Virus record (IMG/VR): IMGVR_UViG_3300027754_000293
Span: 1-31,539 of that record
Length of the DNA stretch: 31,539 nt
DNA from: a virus
Direction: 5' to 3' (one strand)
Shown here: positions 22,966 through 31,115 of the stretch, in pieces
Position numbering within the stretch: position 1 is the stretch's first letter
How the letters are laid out: each line of letters opens with the position of its first letter
The notes under the pieces: model-generated
Databases searched by the model: none
What the model was told of the DNA's origin: nothing
Seen by the model: the letters and a program-made list of their open reading frames with translations, nothing else
Made by a program: the position numbers and the translations under genes

Positions 22966-24531
22966 ATGAACGAATCCGAAATCACAAATTGGTCGGACGC
23001 GGAAATTGAGGATCTGATAAATTCCGTTTACGGCGGATCAATTTCACCGTCGAAATTGCCGGTGAACATTTACAAAGAAATTACACGTCGATTGACGGCC
23101 GGAGTTGCGGCCGGATTCGGCGGTGACGTCACGCAATTCGACACCGGATCGCGCAATTTGGATTTGTTGGAACATTTCAATCACAACGTCGCGATCTTTT
23201 CCGGCGCGAAAACGCATCAACAAGTCGTTGACATGACGAAAGAAGTTTTCAAAGACGGAACAAAGGTTCCATTTGGTGAATTCAAAGATTCGGCGCGGAA
23301 AATATTTGACACGTACAACAAAGATTGGTTGTTAACTGAATATAACATGGCCAACAATTCCGCGTTGTCGGGGCGTCAATGGTTGGACATTACACGCAAC
23401 GCGGACATTTTTCCAGGGTTGAAATATTCGACGGTCGGTGACGGTCGCGTTCGTCATGATCACGCCGTGTTGGACGGAACGATCAAACCGGTCAACGATC
23501 CGTTTTGGTCGCGATACTATCCGCCAAATGATTGGGGTTGTCGTTGCACCGTGGAACAGATCACGGAAAGCGAATTGAAACAACACGAAACGCCGGACGC
23601 GGACGTTGAACGTTTGACGAAAGAATATAAACCGTCCAAACTGTTCGACGGCAATGTCGGAATCGACAAAATTATTTGGCAACCGGAACACCCTTATTTT
23701 TTAGTTGCGGACCGGTTCAAACTATTGAAACAAAACAATTTCAATTTGCCAACGCCGCCGTTGCCGAAACCATTTGTTCCGGAAAAACCGGTTGTTGTTC
23801 CGGAGGTTCCGAAAACGAATCCAACAATTGATCGAATTCACGCGTCAATGAAATCCGTGACAAAGTTGTCGCCGGATTTCGCCAATCCGCGGATTTGGAA
23901 TTCGGTTTCCGAAACATTGGAGTTTCGCGGCGGAAAAGACATTTCGGCCTACTTAAAAGCGCGCGAAAGTCATTGGTTTTACGATCCAACCGTCAAAAAA
24001 ATATACATAAACACAGGTCCGGAACGTTGGAAACAATCCGCGCGTTGGCGGCCAATGGTAACAACACACGAAATCGGCCACGACATTCATTTAAATTTGG
24101 GGCAAATCACAAATCAATTCATGTCGGATCGCGCAACGAAATTCATTGACGATCTGAAATTGGCGTTCCAAAAACGATTTCCAACGGCGGTCGAAAAATC
24201 GTTTTTTGAATATAGTTATTCGTCAACGTCCGGAGTGACAAAGGTTGGCGCGTTTGTTGCCGAAAAGGGTGAACAATCCATGTCGTTTCAAGGCGAAATG
24301 TTTTCGACGTTTTCGGACGTTGTTGGCGGATTGACGTCCGGTGATTGGGGCGGCGGACATAGTGTTGAATATTATCGAAAACATGACGGACGACAAGGAT
24401 TCAAGGAGGTTTTCGCAAACCTTTTCCAGGTGACACAACAAACCGATCAAATTCACCGTGAAACGTGGAACGAATTTTTTCCGGAGGCCGTAAACATAGC
24501 GGACGAATATTTCAATGACATTTTAAAATAA
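22966..24531 (+). CDS. MuF-family head protein fused to HExxH metallopeptidase-like domain
   Basis: A 521-residue protein. Residues 80-200 are the MuF (Mu gp30) domain: STVGDGRVRHDHAVLDGTI, DPFWSRYYPPNDWGCRC. A proline-rich linker runs 261-286 (LPTPPLPKPFVPEKP). Residues 287-521 form a separate domain with HEIGH at 368-372 inside MVTTHEIGHDIHLNLG and a possible third ligand Glu481 in GFKEVFANLF, the layout of gluzincin-like zinc peptidases. MuF proteins bind the portal and are packaged in the head; those with C-terminal toxin or enzyme domains are a known class of polymorphic phage effectors. The extension may therefore be delivered with the DNA or serve in head maturation; the sequence does not decide. 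Confidence 0.8.
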   Translation: MNESEITNWSDAEIEDLINSVYGGSISPSKLPVNIYKEITRRLTAGVAAGFGGDVTQFDTGSRNLDLLEHFNHNVAIFSGAKTHQQVVDMTKEVFKDGTKVPFGEFKDSARKIFDTYNKDWLLTEYNMANNSALSGRQWLDITRNADIFPGLKYSTVGDGRVRHDHAVLDGTIKPVNDPFWSRYYPPNDWGCRCTVEQITESELKQHETPDADVERLTKEYKPSKLFDGNVGIDKIIWQPEHPYFLVADRFKLLKQNNFNLPTPPLPKPFVPEKPVVVPEVPKTNPTIDRIHASMKSVTKLSPDFANPRIWNSVSETLEFRGGKDISAYLKARESHWFYDPTVKKIYINTGPERWKQSARWRPMVTTHEIGHDIHLNLGQITNQFMSDRATKFIDDLKLAFQKRFPTAVEKSFFEYSYSSTSGVTKVGAFVAEKGEQSMSFQGEMFSTFSDVVGGLTSGDWGGGHSVEYYRKHDGRQGFKEVFANLFQVTQQTDQIHRETWNEFFPEAVNIADEYFNDILK

Positions 24532-24535
24532 ACCG

Positions 24536-24739
24536 ATGGACGAATTAGAAAAACTTTGGAACAAATATTTGGAGGTTTTCCCAAACAACAAAAAAACGTT
24601 GTCAATCCTAATAACAGCAACCGGACAAAAAAGAGCGATCGAAATTTTGTCTTTGGCGGTTGATCGTGGAAAGGAAATTGAATTCGCAAACAACGACACG
24701 GATTCAACGGAGGTTTTTATAGAAGGTGAAAACATATAA
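24536..24739 (+). CDS. Hypothetical protein, 67 aa
   Basis: A small acidic protein (DELEKLWNKYLEVFPNNKKT, then TGQKRAIEILSLAVDRGKEI). Predominantly helical. Not recognised. It lies four bases after the MuF gene. The next gene is in the same frame beyond the single stop at 24737-24739, so a readthrough product is possible but I see no motif for it. Confidence 0.55.
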   Translation: MDELEKLWNKYLEVFPNNKKTLSILITATGQKRAIEILSLAVDRGKEIEFANNDTDSTEVFIEGENI

Positions 24740-24748
24740 TTTCGCACC

Positions 24749-25174
24749 GTGGCAAAGACATTCAATTTCGCGGCCAAAATAAAGGCATTATCTAACGCCA
24801 AATCACGGATTCCGGATTTGTTGGCCGGAATATCTTTGCGACATTTCCAACGTTCATTTAAAAACCAAGGATTCACGGACCAATCGTTCAATCCGTGGGT
24901 TGAACGAAAAACGCGCAATCGATCCGATCGAAACAATCCGAAAAAACGGCGCGCGATTTTGGTTGATTCCGGAACGTTGCGGAAATCCGGAAAAATTAAA
25001 ATTGCAACGTGGAAACGCGTTGTCGTTGGTTTTTATGGTACCAATTACGGAACATTCCACAATCGCGGATTGGGAAACAATCCGAAACGTCAATTCATTG
25101 GCAATTCGAAAGAATTGACCAGGTTGATCGAAAAGGAAATCAACAATCATTTGTCAAACATTTTAAGATCATGA
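24749..25174 (+). CDS. Phage virion morphogenesis protein (Mu gpG-like)
   Basis: A 141-residue basic protein starting at GTG 24749; a stop lies in frame only nine bases upstream so no earlier start exists. Motifs typical of the gpG/gp31 family: SLRHFQRSFKNQGF, then PWVERK, ILVDSGTLRKSGKI, YGTNYGTFHNRGLG and RQFIGNSKEL. The family helps head assembly or tail joining. It sits between MuF and the tail completion protein. ATGA overlap with the next gene at 25171. Confidence 0.82.
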   Translation: MAKTFNFAAKIKALSNAKSRIPDLLAGISLRHFQRSFKNQGFTDQSFNPWVERKTRNRSDRNNPKKRRAILVDSGTLRKSGKIKIATWKRVVVGFYGTNYGTFHNRGLGNNPKRQFIGNSKELTRLIEKEINNHLSNILRS

Positions 25175-26007
25175 AAAAAGAATTATTCGAAGCAATAAAG
25201 GCGCGATTGGTTGCGCGCGTTCCGGCAATCAAAACGATCGCGTTGTTCAATGATCAATTCAACAACGAACAGAAAAACAATCCGTTCAAATATCCGGTTT
25301 GTTTGATTGAATTCGATTCGTTCGATTGGAAATCGCAATCACGCGGAATCCAGGTCGGAACATTGAATGTCCGGTTCCATTTGGGCGTTGAAACCTACAA
25401 AACGAACCTTTCGTCCGGACGAACCGATCAACCGAATGATTTAGAATTTTTCGATTTGATCGCGGCGGTTCATGTCGCGGTGAATATGTTTGACGCGTAT
25501 TTTTTCACGCCGTTGTTGCGTGTTTCCGAAACACAGGACACCAATCACGACAATATTTTGGTTTGGGTTGCCGAATATAAAACACAGATCACCGACGACA
25601 ACGCGGAAAAGATCCAGGCCAAACAATTGGTCAATTTTATTCCGGACGAAACGAACGCGTTGACATTGAATATCAACTTTCCGAACGTATTGGTTGACGA
25701 CGTTGAATTGGTTGGTTGTTGGTGGTGGTTCGCCGGATCCAATCCGACCGTTGTTCATTTATATTGGCGTTTCAATTTGTTGGACGTTGATCCGGACGTG
25801 TTGGTTTCTGTTCAATACAACAACGGAAACGGTTGGATCACCGTTGCGTCCGCGTTGCGGTCAACGTTTACGGACGGCGACGGAATAAACAATCAATCCA
25901 TTTCACACGCGACAACAATGACACAAATCGATCCGCCAACGGTCAACGCGCGCGTTGTGTTGAATGGAATAGGACATTCCAACGAATTGATTATCTTACA
26001 AGACTAA
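25171..26007 (+). CDS. Tail completion/terminator-like protein with C-terminal beta domain
   Basis: A 278-residue protein from the ATGA start. Residues 1-155 (FEAIKARLVARVPAIKTIAL, NPFKYPVCLIEF, FHLGVETYKT) have the mixed alpha-beta layout of tail terminator or Mu gp37-like proteins. Residues 165-278 are a separate beta-sandwich-like part (NINFPNVLVDDVELVGCWWW, LYWRFNLLDVDPDVLVSVQY), Ig-like in strand rhythm. Function inferred from position between head genes and a minus-strand gene. Its 3' end overlaps the convergent gene by four bases. Confidence 0.5.
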   Translation: MKKELFEAIKARLVARVPAIKTIALFNDQFNNEQKNNPFKYPVCLIEFDSFDWKSQSRGIQVGTLNVRFHLGVETYKTNLSSGRTDQPNDLEFFDLIAAVHVAVNMFDAYFFTPLLRVSETQDTNHDNILVWVAEYKTQITDDNAEKIQAKQLVNFIPDETNALTLNINFPNVLVDDVELVGCWWWFAGSNPTVVHLYWRFNLLDVDPDVLVSVQYNNGNGWITVASALRSTFTDGDGINNQSISHATTMTQIDPPTVNARVVLNGIGHSNELIILQD

Positions 26008-26201
26008 TATTTATTCCGTCCGGCGGTTTTTGGTTCCGGAATTTCTTTGGAATAATCTTTCCAAATGGTGAAAGGTGAAAGAAACAAATGGTCCGCGATT
26101 TCTAAAACAGCGGATTCAACTTTCGTTCCGGCCGGTCGCGAATTGATTGTTTTTTGAATGTAGGCCGCGCGTTTGATTGACGTTGATTCGTTTTTTTTCA
26201 T
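26004..26201 (-). CDS. Small helix-turn-helix protein, antisense within head operon
   Basis: A 65-residue protein from ATG at 26199-26201 (a longer 91-residue form would use an upstream ATG with unlike composition). It is basic at both ends, with KVESAVLEIADHLFLSPFTIW at 33-53 fitting helix-turn-helix spacing (VLEIADHLFLSPFTIWKDYS). It is the only minus-strand gene in the structural region. The leader AAAACCAATG and a good promoter upstream suggest early, independent expression. It may be a repressor or a late-gene timer. The recognition motif in its own promoter region resembles the divergent control region. Confidence 0.6.
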   Translation of the reverse strand: MKKNESTSIKRAAYIQKTINSRPAGTKVESAVLEIADHLFLSPFTIWKDYSKEIPEPKTAGRNKY

Positions 26202-26220
26202 TGGTTTTCGGTTGTAAAGA

Positions 26221-26252
26221 CGAAAATAAATCATTGAAATGACATTCACAAA
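26221..26252 (-). promoter_or_regulatory. Promoter of the antisense HTH gene (Bacteroidota type)
   Basis: On the minus strand TTTG (complement of 26249-26252), a 20-base spacer, then TATTTTCG (complement of 26221-26228) match TTTG-N20-TAnnTTTG with a single mismatch. Transcription would begin about 13 bases before the HTH ATG. This is the best promoter match in the window. Confidence 0.6.
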
Positions 26253-26254
26253 CA

Positions 26255-26268
26255 ATTTATCAACATAG
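26255..26268 (-). promoter_or_regulatory. Operator-like motif shared with the early control region
   Basis: The minus-strand sequence CTATGTTGATAAAT matches CTATGTTGACAAAT at 13201-13214 in 13 of 14 positions. Both copies lie in non-coding DNA beside promoter candidates; this one sits just upstream of the -33 box of the HTH gene. Confidence 0.5.
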
Positions 26269-26277
26269 ATTCGCAAC

Positions 26278-26544
26278 ATGAAAAAGATGAAAGTTTATAT
26301 CAACGCAATGTCACCGGTTGACATCGTCACCGTTCAACACGAAACGGAGGGCGAACAGCAATTCTTGAACACGACAAACATTTCCGAATTGGCAACGGAC
26401 GCGGATCCGGTGACATACGACACCGGCGGCCGCGAATTTAAAGTTCAAAGATTTTCGTTTAAATACGACGTGACGTTTTTGGTTTCTTTGGACGCCGATC
26501 CGTTGTTGTGTTCAAACGGTGACGTCTATCAAAAAATTGCATAA
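26278..26544 (+). CDS. Hypothetical head-region protein, 88 aa
   Basis: A small protein with a beta-rich look (KVYINAMSPVDIVTVQHETE, FKVQRFSFKYDVTFLVSL). Not recognised. It starts at ATG 26278, or at 26287 if the second Met is used. It is the first plus-strand gene after the antisense HTH gene and shares one base with the protease gene (TAATG). Probably a minor structural or assembly protein. Confidence 0.55.
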   Translation: MKKMKVYINAMSPVDIVTVQHETEGEQQFLNTTNISELATDADPVTYDTGGREFKVQRFSFKYDVTFLVSLDADPLLCSNGDVYQKIA

Positions 26545-27731
26545 TGAAAACGGAATTATATTCGGCAAAGAATATTTCAAACGGAGTGTTGGAATATTTC
26601 ATTTTCGATCAAATCGGAATTGATCCAAACACCGGTTCCGGATTGTCCGGACGCCGTGTGGCGGACGATTTCGATTTCATTCAATCGGCAATGAAAAACG
26701 AAGTTCGTCAAATCAACGTTCGGATCAATTCCGGCGGCGGATCAATCATTGACGGCCTTTCGATCGTTCACGCGATCCGCAATTCAACGATTCCGGTTGA
26801 CACCTATGTTGACGGAATCGCGGCGTCAATTGCCGGAGTAATTGCAATGTCCGGACGAAAAAGATTCATGAACGATTATGGTCGTTTAATGATTCACGAT
26901 CCGTCTATTGACACCGCGGACGATTTAACGGACCAGGATCGTGAAACGTTGACACAATTCAAAGACGTGATTTCGACAATTCTGTCAAACAATTCAACGT
27001 TCACCAAAGACGAAATCAACACGTTCATGTCCGCGGAAACGTGGTTCAATGCGGAACAGTCATTGGACGCCGGATTGATCGATTCAATTGTAAAGACGGA
27101 ACGGAACATTGGATTGATGCAAAACAATTCCAAATCAATCTATTTATTTGCAAACGCAATCCGGAATCAATCCGATAAAAACAAAAACAGCGAAAGCATG
27201 AAAAAAATATTTTTGACATTGACGAACTTGAAAAAGTTCAAAAACAACGAAACGGAAAACGATTCTGAAAAGATCGAAACCGCGGCCGTTGAAACATTGG
27301 AAAGCCAAAACGCGAAAATCGCGGAATTGGAATTGGCGGTTTCTGAAAAGGACGCGAAGATTGCGGAATTGGAGTCGATCCAAAAAACTGAAACGGACGC
27401 GAAAGTGGAATCGGCGGTTGACCAGGCAATCAATGACGGAAAAATCGACGTTGCGAAACGCGCGGAAATGTTAGTCGTTGCGAAAAAAGACATCACCGTT
27501 TTCAACACAATTGTTTCGAGTGTTTCAAAGAAACCGAAAAATGTTTTGAAAGTTATTTTAGACGCGGCCGGAAAAGAAATTGACGGCGCGGACGGAAAGG
27601 TGAACGGAAAAACATTGCGTCAACTTGAAAAGACGGACGCGAAATTGGTTGACCAAATCCGCAACGAAAATCCGGATCTATTCGAAAAATTATATGTTGC
27701 ACAATACGGAAAGAAACCGGCAACCGTTTAA
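26544..27731 (+). CDS. ClpP-type prohead protease with scaffold-like C-terminus
   Basis: A 395-residue protein. The N-terminal 200 residues are an S14 (ClpP-like) protease: INSGGGSIIDGLSI at 61-74, nucleophile Ser95 in GIAASIAGVIAMSG, and His118 in MIHDP. A low-complexity link with an in-frame ATG at 27198 (Met219) leads to an acidic coiled coil (ETLESQNAKIAELELAVSEK, residues 250-295) and a helical end. This corresponds to protease-scaffold fusions as in Mu I/Z or lambda C/Nu3. The internal ATG could give a separate 177-residue scaffold. It lies directly before the capsid gene. Confidence 0.85.
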   Translation: MKTELYSAKNISNGVLEYFIFDQIGIDPNTGSGLSGRRVADDFDFIQSAMKNEVRQINVRINSGGGSIIDGLSIVHAIRNSTIPVDTYVDGIAASIAGVIAMSGRKRFMNDYGRLMIHDPSIDTADDLTDQDRETLTQFKDVISTILSNNSTFTKDEINTFMSAETWFNAEQSLDAGLIDSIVKTERNIGLMQNNSKSIYLFANAIRNQSDKNKNSESMKKIFLTLTNLKKFKNNETENDSEKIETAAVETLESQNAKIAELELAVSEKDAKIAELESIQKTETDAKVESAVDQAINDGKIDVAKRAEMLVVAKKDITVFNTIVSSVSKKPKNVLKVILDAAGKEIDGADGKVNGKTLRQLEKTDAKLVDQIRNENPDLFEKLYVAQYGKKPATV

Positions 27732-27766
27732 ATAAAAATTTACACACACAATCAAAAAAAAGGGAA

Positions 27767-28840
27767 ATGAAAAAGTCACTATCAAAATTTAGAATTTTAT
27801 TAAACGTCGCGTTGGCGTTTGCGTTCGGATCCGTTGTCAATTTTACGATCGGCGTTCCGACAATTGTCGCGGCCGTTGCAATTTTCGCAACCGGAACAAT
27901 TCCGCAATTCTTTTTTCAATCCGCAACAAACGGTTTGACGTTTATGGCCTTGCAAACTGAAATTTGGACACAAGACATCGCGGAGGCACTTTTTACCGGA
28001 AACGATTTTTTCAACTTTGCGGTTGATCATTCACAATATGTCAATAACAAAACGGTTCACGTTCCACAATCCGGATCATTGGTTGCGGTGACAAAGGATC
28101 GTTCGTCTTTACCGGCAACAATCGCGCAAAGAACCGACACGGATTTGACATATAATTTGGCGGAATTCACAACCGATCCGTTGTTGATCACAAACATCGA
28201 AGAATTGCAAAACAGTTATGATAAACGTCAATCCGTTACCGGACAACAATTCGCACTATTGGCGGACCGTGTAGCAAAAGAAATTTTATATAATTGGACA
28301 CCGGCATCAACAAAGGTGATTTCAACAACCGGCGCAACAACCGGATTGTTGCCAAATTCAACCGCAACCGGTACACGAAAGAAATTGACAAAAGATGATT
28401 TGGCTTTATTGGCGACACGTTTCGACCAGGACAATGTACCGGCGGACGGACGTTATATAATGTTGGATTCGATCATGTTTGGTGATCTGTTTACGATTGC
28501 CGAAATCATGTCATTTGATTACATGAACCAAAACCAAACGGCGGACGGAACGATTGCGAAATTGTTCGGTTTCAATATCATGAAAAGATCAAACGTTGTG
28601 ACGTTTAATGGTTCGGGCGCGAAAGTGGCCGTTGGAACCGCGGCGGCAACAACGGATTGCGCCGGATCGATTGCATGGTCCAAATATTCGGTTGCGAAAG
28701 CAATTGGCGAAACAAAGGTTTTCGCGGATATGGACAAACCGGAATATTACGGATCAGTATTTTCTGCTTTAGTTATGGCCGGCGGTAAAATAATAAGAAC
28801 CGACAACGCCGGAGTTTGGGCAATCGAACAAAAGTCGTAA
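27767..28840 (+). CDS. Major capsid protein with hydrophobic N-terminal extension
   Basis: A 357-residue protein. From about residue 60 it follows the Bacteroidota phage capsid pattern (ALQTEIWTQDIAEALFTGND, KTVHVPQSGS, ADRVAKEILYNW, GDLFTIAEIMSFDYMNQN, then IIRTDNAGVW near the end), consistent with an HK97-type fold. The first 45 residues are strongly hydrophobic in two blocks (ILLNVALAFAFGSVVNFTIG, VPTIVAAVAIFATGTI), like a double membrane segment. This part is probably removed by the upstream protease or acts as scaffold. The start has a purine-rich AAAGGGAA before ATG. Confidence 0.85.
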   Translation: MKKSLSKFRILLNVALAFAFGSVVNFTIGVPTIVAAVAIFATGTIPQFFFQSATNGLTFMALQTEIWTQDIAEALFTGNDFFNFAVDHSQYVNNKTVHVPQSGSLVAVTKDRSSLPATIAQRTDTDLTYNLAEFTTDPLLITNIEELQNSYDKRQSVTGQQFALLADRVAKEILYNWTPASTKVISTTGATTGLLPNSTATGTRKKLTKDDLALLATRFDQDNVPADGRYIMLDSIMFGDLFTIAEIMSFDYMNQNQTADGTIAKLFGFNIMKRSNVVTFNGSGAKVAVGTAAATTDCAGSIAWSKYSVAKAIGETKVFADMDKPEYYGSVFSALVMAGGKIIRTDNAGVWAIEQKS

Positions 28841-28877
28841 ATTGAAAATTGATTCATTGGTTGAATTATAAAAGATA

Positions 28878-28910
28878 AACGGCCGGCCAAACGGTTGGCC
28901 GTTTTCTTTT
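28878..28910 (+). terminator. Rho-independent terminator after capsid gene
   Basis: An 11-base-pair stem (AACGGCCGGCC with GGTTGGCCGTT, two G-T pairs) with a four-base loop is followed by TTCTTTTC. It lies 37 bases after the capsid stop and before the next structural gene, and would reduce read-through from capsid into tail genes or set capsid mRNA stability. Confidence 0.8.
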
Positions 28911-28934
28911 CAAAAAACCACAAAACATAAAAAA

Positions 28935-29495
28935 ATGTCACAAACTATCAAACAACCATTTGGAACAGAATCCGGAAACGATACAAACGTTGGAACCGTT
29001 GGTTCGTCAACTTATTGTTCCGTTAAAGAATACGGCGACGGAGTTTTTCACATGACGCGGATCGCGTTGGCGGATTTGCCTTTAGTATCACCAACATCGG
29101 CGGCAAACAAGGCCGGAGGCGCGAAAATTTATACATTGCCGGCCGGCGCGGTTGTCGTTTCGGCGACACACATGGAGGTTTCATGTAAATCAACCGTTGG
29201 TTCATTTCTTTGCCAGGCGGACACGCCGGATCTTGGAGTTGGAACAACCGTGGCAACCGGAACCGTTGCGGTTTTGGGCGGAACGGCCGCGTTCGAAAAT
29301 ATGTTGACCGGTCAAACGGTTGCGGATTGCAACCAAACCGCGAAAAAGGCAACATTGGGAACGCAATTGGTTGTTTTGGCGGCCGATTCTCATGACGTAT
29401 TTTTGAACATTGCGGACGGTTGGGCAGGGGCGGACACGATCACGGCAACCGGTCACGTTTTGATTCAATGGACATTATTTTCAAACGTATTGTAA
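28935..29495 (+). CDS. Beta-rich structural protein, capsid decoration candidate
   Basis: A 186-residue protein with small, Gly/Ala/Thr/Val-rich composition and regular strand-like segments (AKIYTLPAGAVVVSATHMEV, GQTVADCNQTAKKATL, HVLIQWTLF). No enzyme motif. Found between the major capsid and sheath genes, where decoration or head-fiber proteins are common. Six cysteines are more than in neighbours. Assignment is from position and composition only. Confidence 0.5.
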   Translation: MSQTIKQPFGTESGNDTNVGTVGSSTYCSVKEYGDGVFHMTRIALADLPLVSPTSAANKAGGAKIYTLPAGAVVVSATHMEVSCKSTVGSFLCQADTPDLGVGTTVATGTVAVLGGTAAFENMLTGQTVADCNQTAKKATLGTQLVVLAADSHDVFLNIADGWAGADTITATGHVLIQWTLFSNVL

Positions 29496-29505
29496 TTTTT
29501 AAGAA

Positions 29506-30675
29506 ATGAACGGAATCACATTTACAATCCAATCCGGCGGCCTCGGTCGTCCGATTGCCGGAGAAGATCACATTTCCGGATTGATCACATACATCGCAAA
29601 CGCGGATTTACCGGCCGGATTCACAACCACGGATCGAATAAAAATAATATATTCTTTGCAAGACGCAAAGGATTTGGGAATTGTTTCGACGTCCGCGGTT
29701 GATGAGGTAAAAATTTTGGAATATCAAATTTCCGAATTGTTCAAAATGAACAAAAAGGCCGTTGTTTATGTTGGAATTTACGACAACACCGCGCCAACAT
29801 ACGACGAAATAGATTCGGTTCGCCTATTTGCGGACGGAAAAATTCGTCAATTCGGCGTTGTTGACGTTTTCAACGTTTTCGACGCGGACGTTGTCGCGCA
29901 ATTACAAATAAATTGTGCGACATTTTTGGCGGAAAATCAACCGGCGGTCGCGATCTTAGGAATGGACACGTCCGGAACGGCGTTGGCGTCATTGGCCGAT
30001 TTGCGCGCGTTGGCGTGTCCGTTGGTTTCTGTTATGATTGGCCAGGACGGAACGCAAAAGGGGAATGATTTATTCGTTGACCTTGAAATTTCGATTCCGA
30101 ATGTTGGCGCGGCGTTGGGCGCGTTGTCTTTGGCAAAGGTCCATGAAAATATTGGTTGGGTTGAAAAATTCAACTATTCGAACGGAATTGAAAACGACGT
30201 TCCGGCCTTTGGAAACGGCGCGTTGGTGAAATTACAAAGTGAATCACTTAAAACAGCGATCAACGCGAAAGGTTGGTTGTTTTTCACAAAGGAAACCGGA
30301 GTTGCCGGAACGTTCATGAACGATTCGCACACGGCGACACCTTTGACCGGTGATTTTGCATATTTAGAAAACAACCGAACGATCCAAAAGGCCGTTCGGA
30401 ATGTTCGAACCTTAATGGTTCCGGCAATATCCGCGCCGTTGTATTTGAACGCGGACGGAACGTTGCAGGAATCAACGATCAGTTATTTCAAAAACAATGC
30501 GGACCGCGCATTGGAACAAATGAAAGTTTCCGGTGAGATTTCGCAATATGAAACAACGATTTCGCCAACACAAAACGTCGCGGCAACGTCCGAATTGAAC
30601 ATTGGATTATCGATTGTTCCGGTTGGCGTTGCGCGTCAAATAAATATCAACATTGGATTTATAACAGAATTATAA
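29506..30675 (+). CDS. Contractile tail sheath protein (DUF2586 type)
   Basis: A 389-residue protein. Motifs of the DUF2586 sheath family: the N-terminal Gly-rich TIQSGGLGRPIAGEDHISGL, an alpha-beta core with DAKDLGI and the C-terminal strand sequence VGVARQININIGF that makes the inter-subunit mesh. It identifies the phage as a myovirus. It is followed by the tube gene. The sheath would wrap the tube and contract on adsorption. Confidence 0.85.
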   Translation: MNGITFTIQSGGLGRPIAGEDHISGLITYIANADLPAGFTTTDRIKIIYSLQDAKDLGIVSTSAVDEVKILEYQISELFKMNKKAVVYVGIYDNTAPTYDEIDSVRLFADGKIRQFGVVDVFNVFDADVVAQLQINCATFLAENQPAVAILGMDTSGTALASLADLRALACPLVSVMIGQDGTQKGNDLFVDLEISIPNVGAALGALSLAKVHENIGWVEKFNYSNGIENDVPAFGNGALVKLQSESLKTAINAKGWLFFTKETGVAGTFMNDSHTATPLTGDFAYLENNRTIQKAVRNVRTLMVPAISAPLYLNADGTLQESTISYFKNNADRALEQMKVSGEISQYETTISPTQNVAATSELNIGLSIVPVGVARQININIGFITEL

Positions 30676-30694
30676 AAGTAAAAAACCAAAGAAA

Positions 30695-31114
30695 ATGAAT
30701 CCATTGATCAACGGCCGCGCGTACGATTTCGCGCAAATTGAAACATTGATTTCCGGCGTTCCGGTTGCGTCAATCAGTTCGGTCGAATATTCTGAAGAAC
30801 AGAAAAAGGAAAACAATTTTGGAGCCGGTGACCGTCCGGTTTCACGTGGACACGGAGCGATTGACGCAAAGGCGAAAATCACAATGTCAATGAATGACGT
30901 CGAGGCGTTGCGAAAAACGGTTCCAACCGGTTCGTTGCTTAAAATTCCGGCGTTCGACATCGTTATTGTTTACTTACACCCTACGTCCGCGAATGTTGTC
31001 ACACACACGTTGAAAAATTGTGAATTTCTTTCGGACGGCGTTTCCGGTTCCCAGGGCGACACGGATTTGAAACGTGATTTTGATTTGGTTTGTTCACATA
31101 TAACCTATCAATAA
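30695..31114 (+). CDS. Tail tube protein
   Basis: A 139-residue protein with the barrel-like strand order of tube proteins (FAQIETLISGVPVASISSVE, then VSRGHGAIDAKAKITM, and GSQGDTDLKRDFDLVCSHI). RGHG and the final strand are typical of contractile tube subunits in this phage type. It follows the sheath and precedes the chaperone, as in P2 and Mu. Stacked rings would form the DNA channel. Confidence 0.78.
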   Translation: MNPLINGRAYDFAQIETLISGVPVASISSVEYSEEQKKENNFGAGDRPVSRGHGAIDAKAKITMSMNDVEALRKTVPTGSLLKIPAFDIVIVYLHPTSANVVTHTLKNCEFLSDGVSGSQGDTDLKRDFDLVCSHITYQ

Positions 31115-31115
31115 A

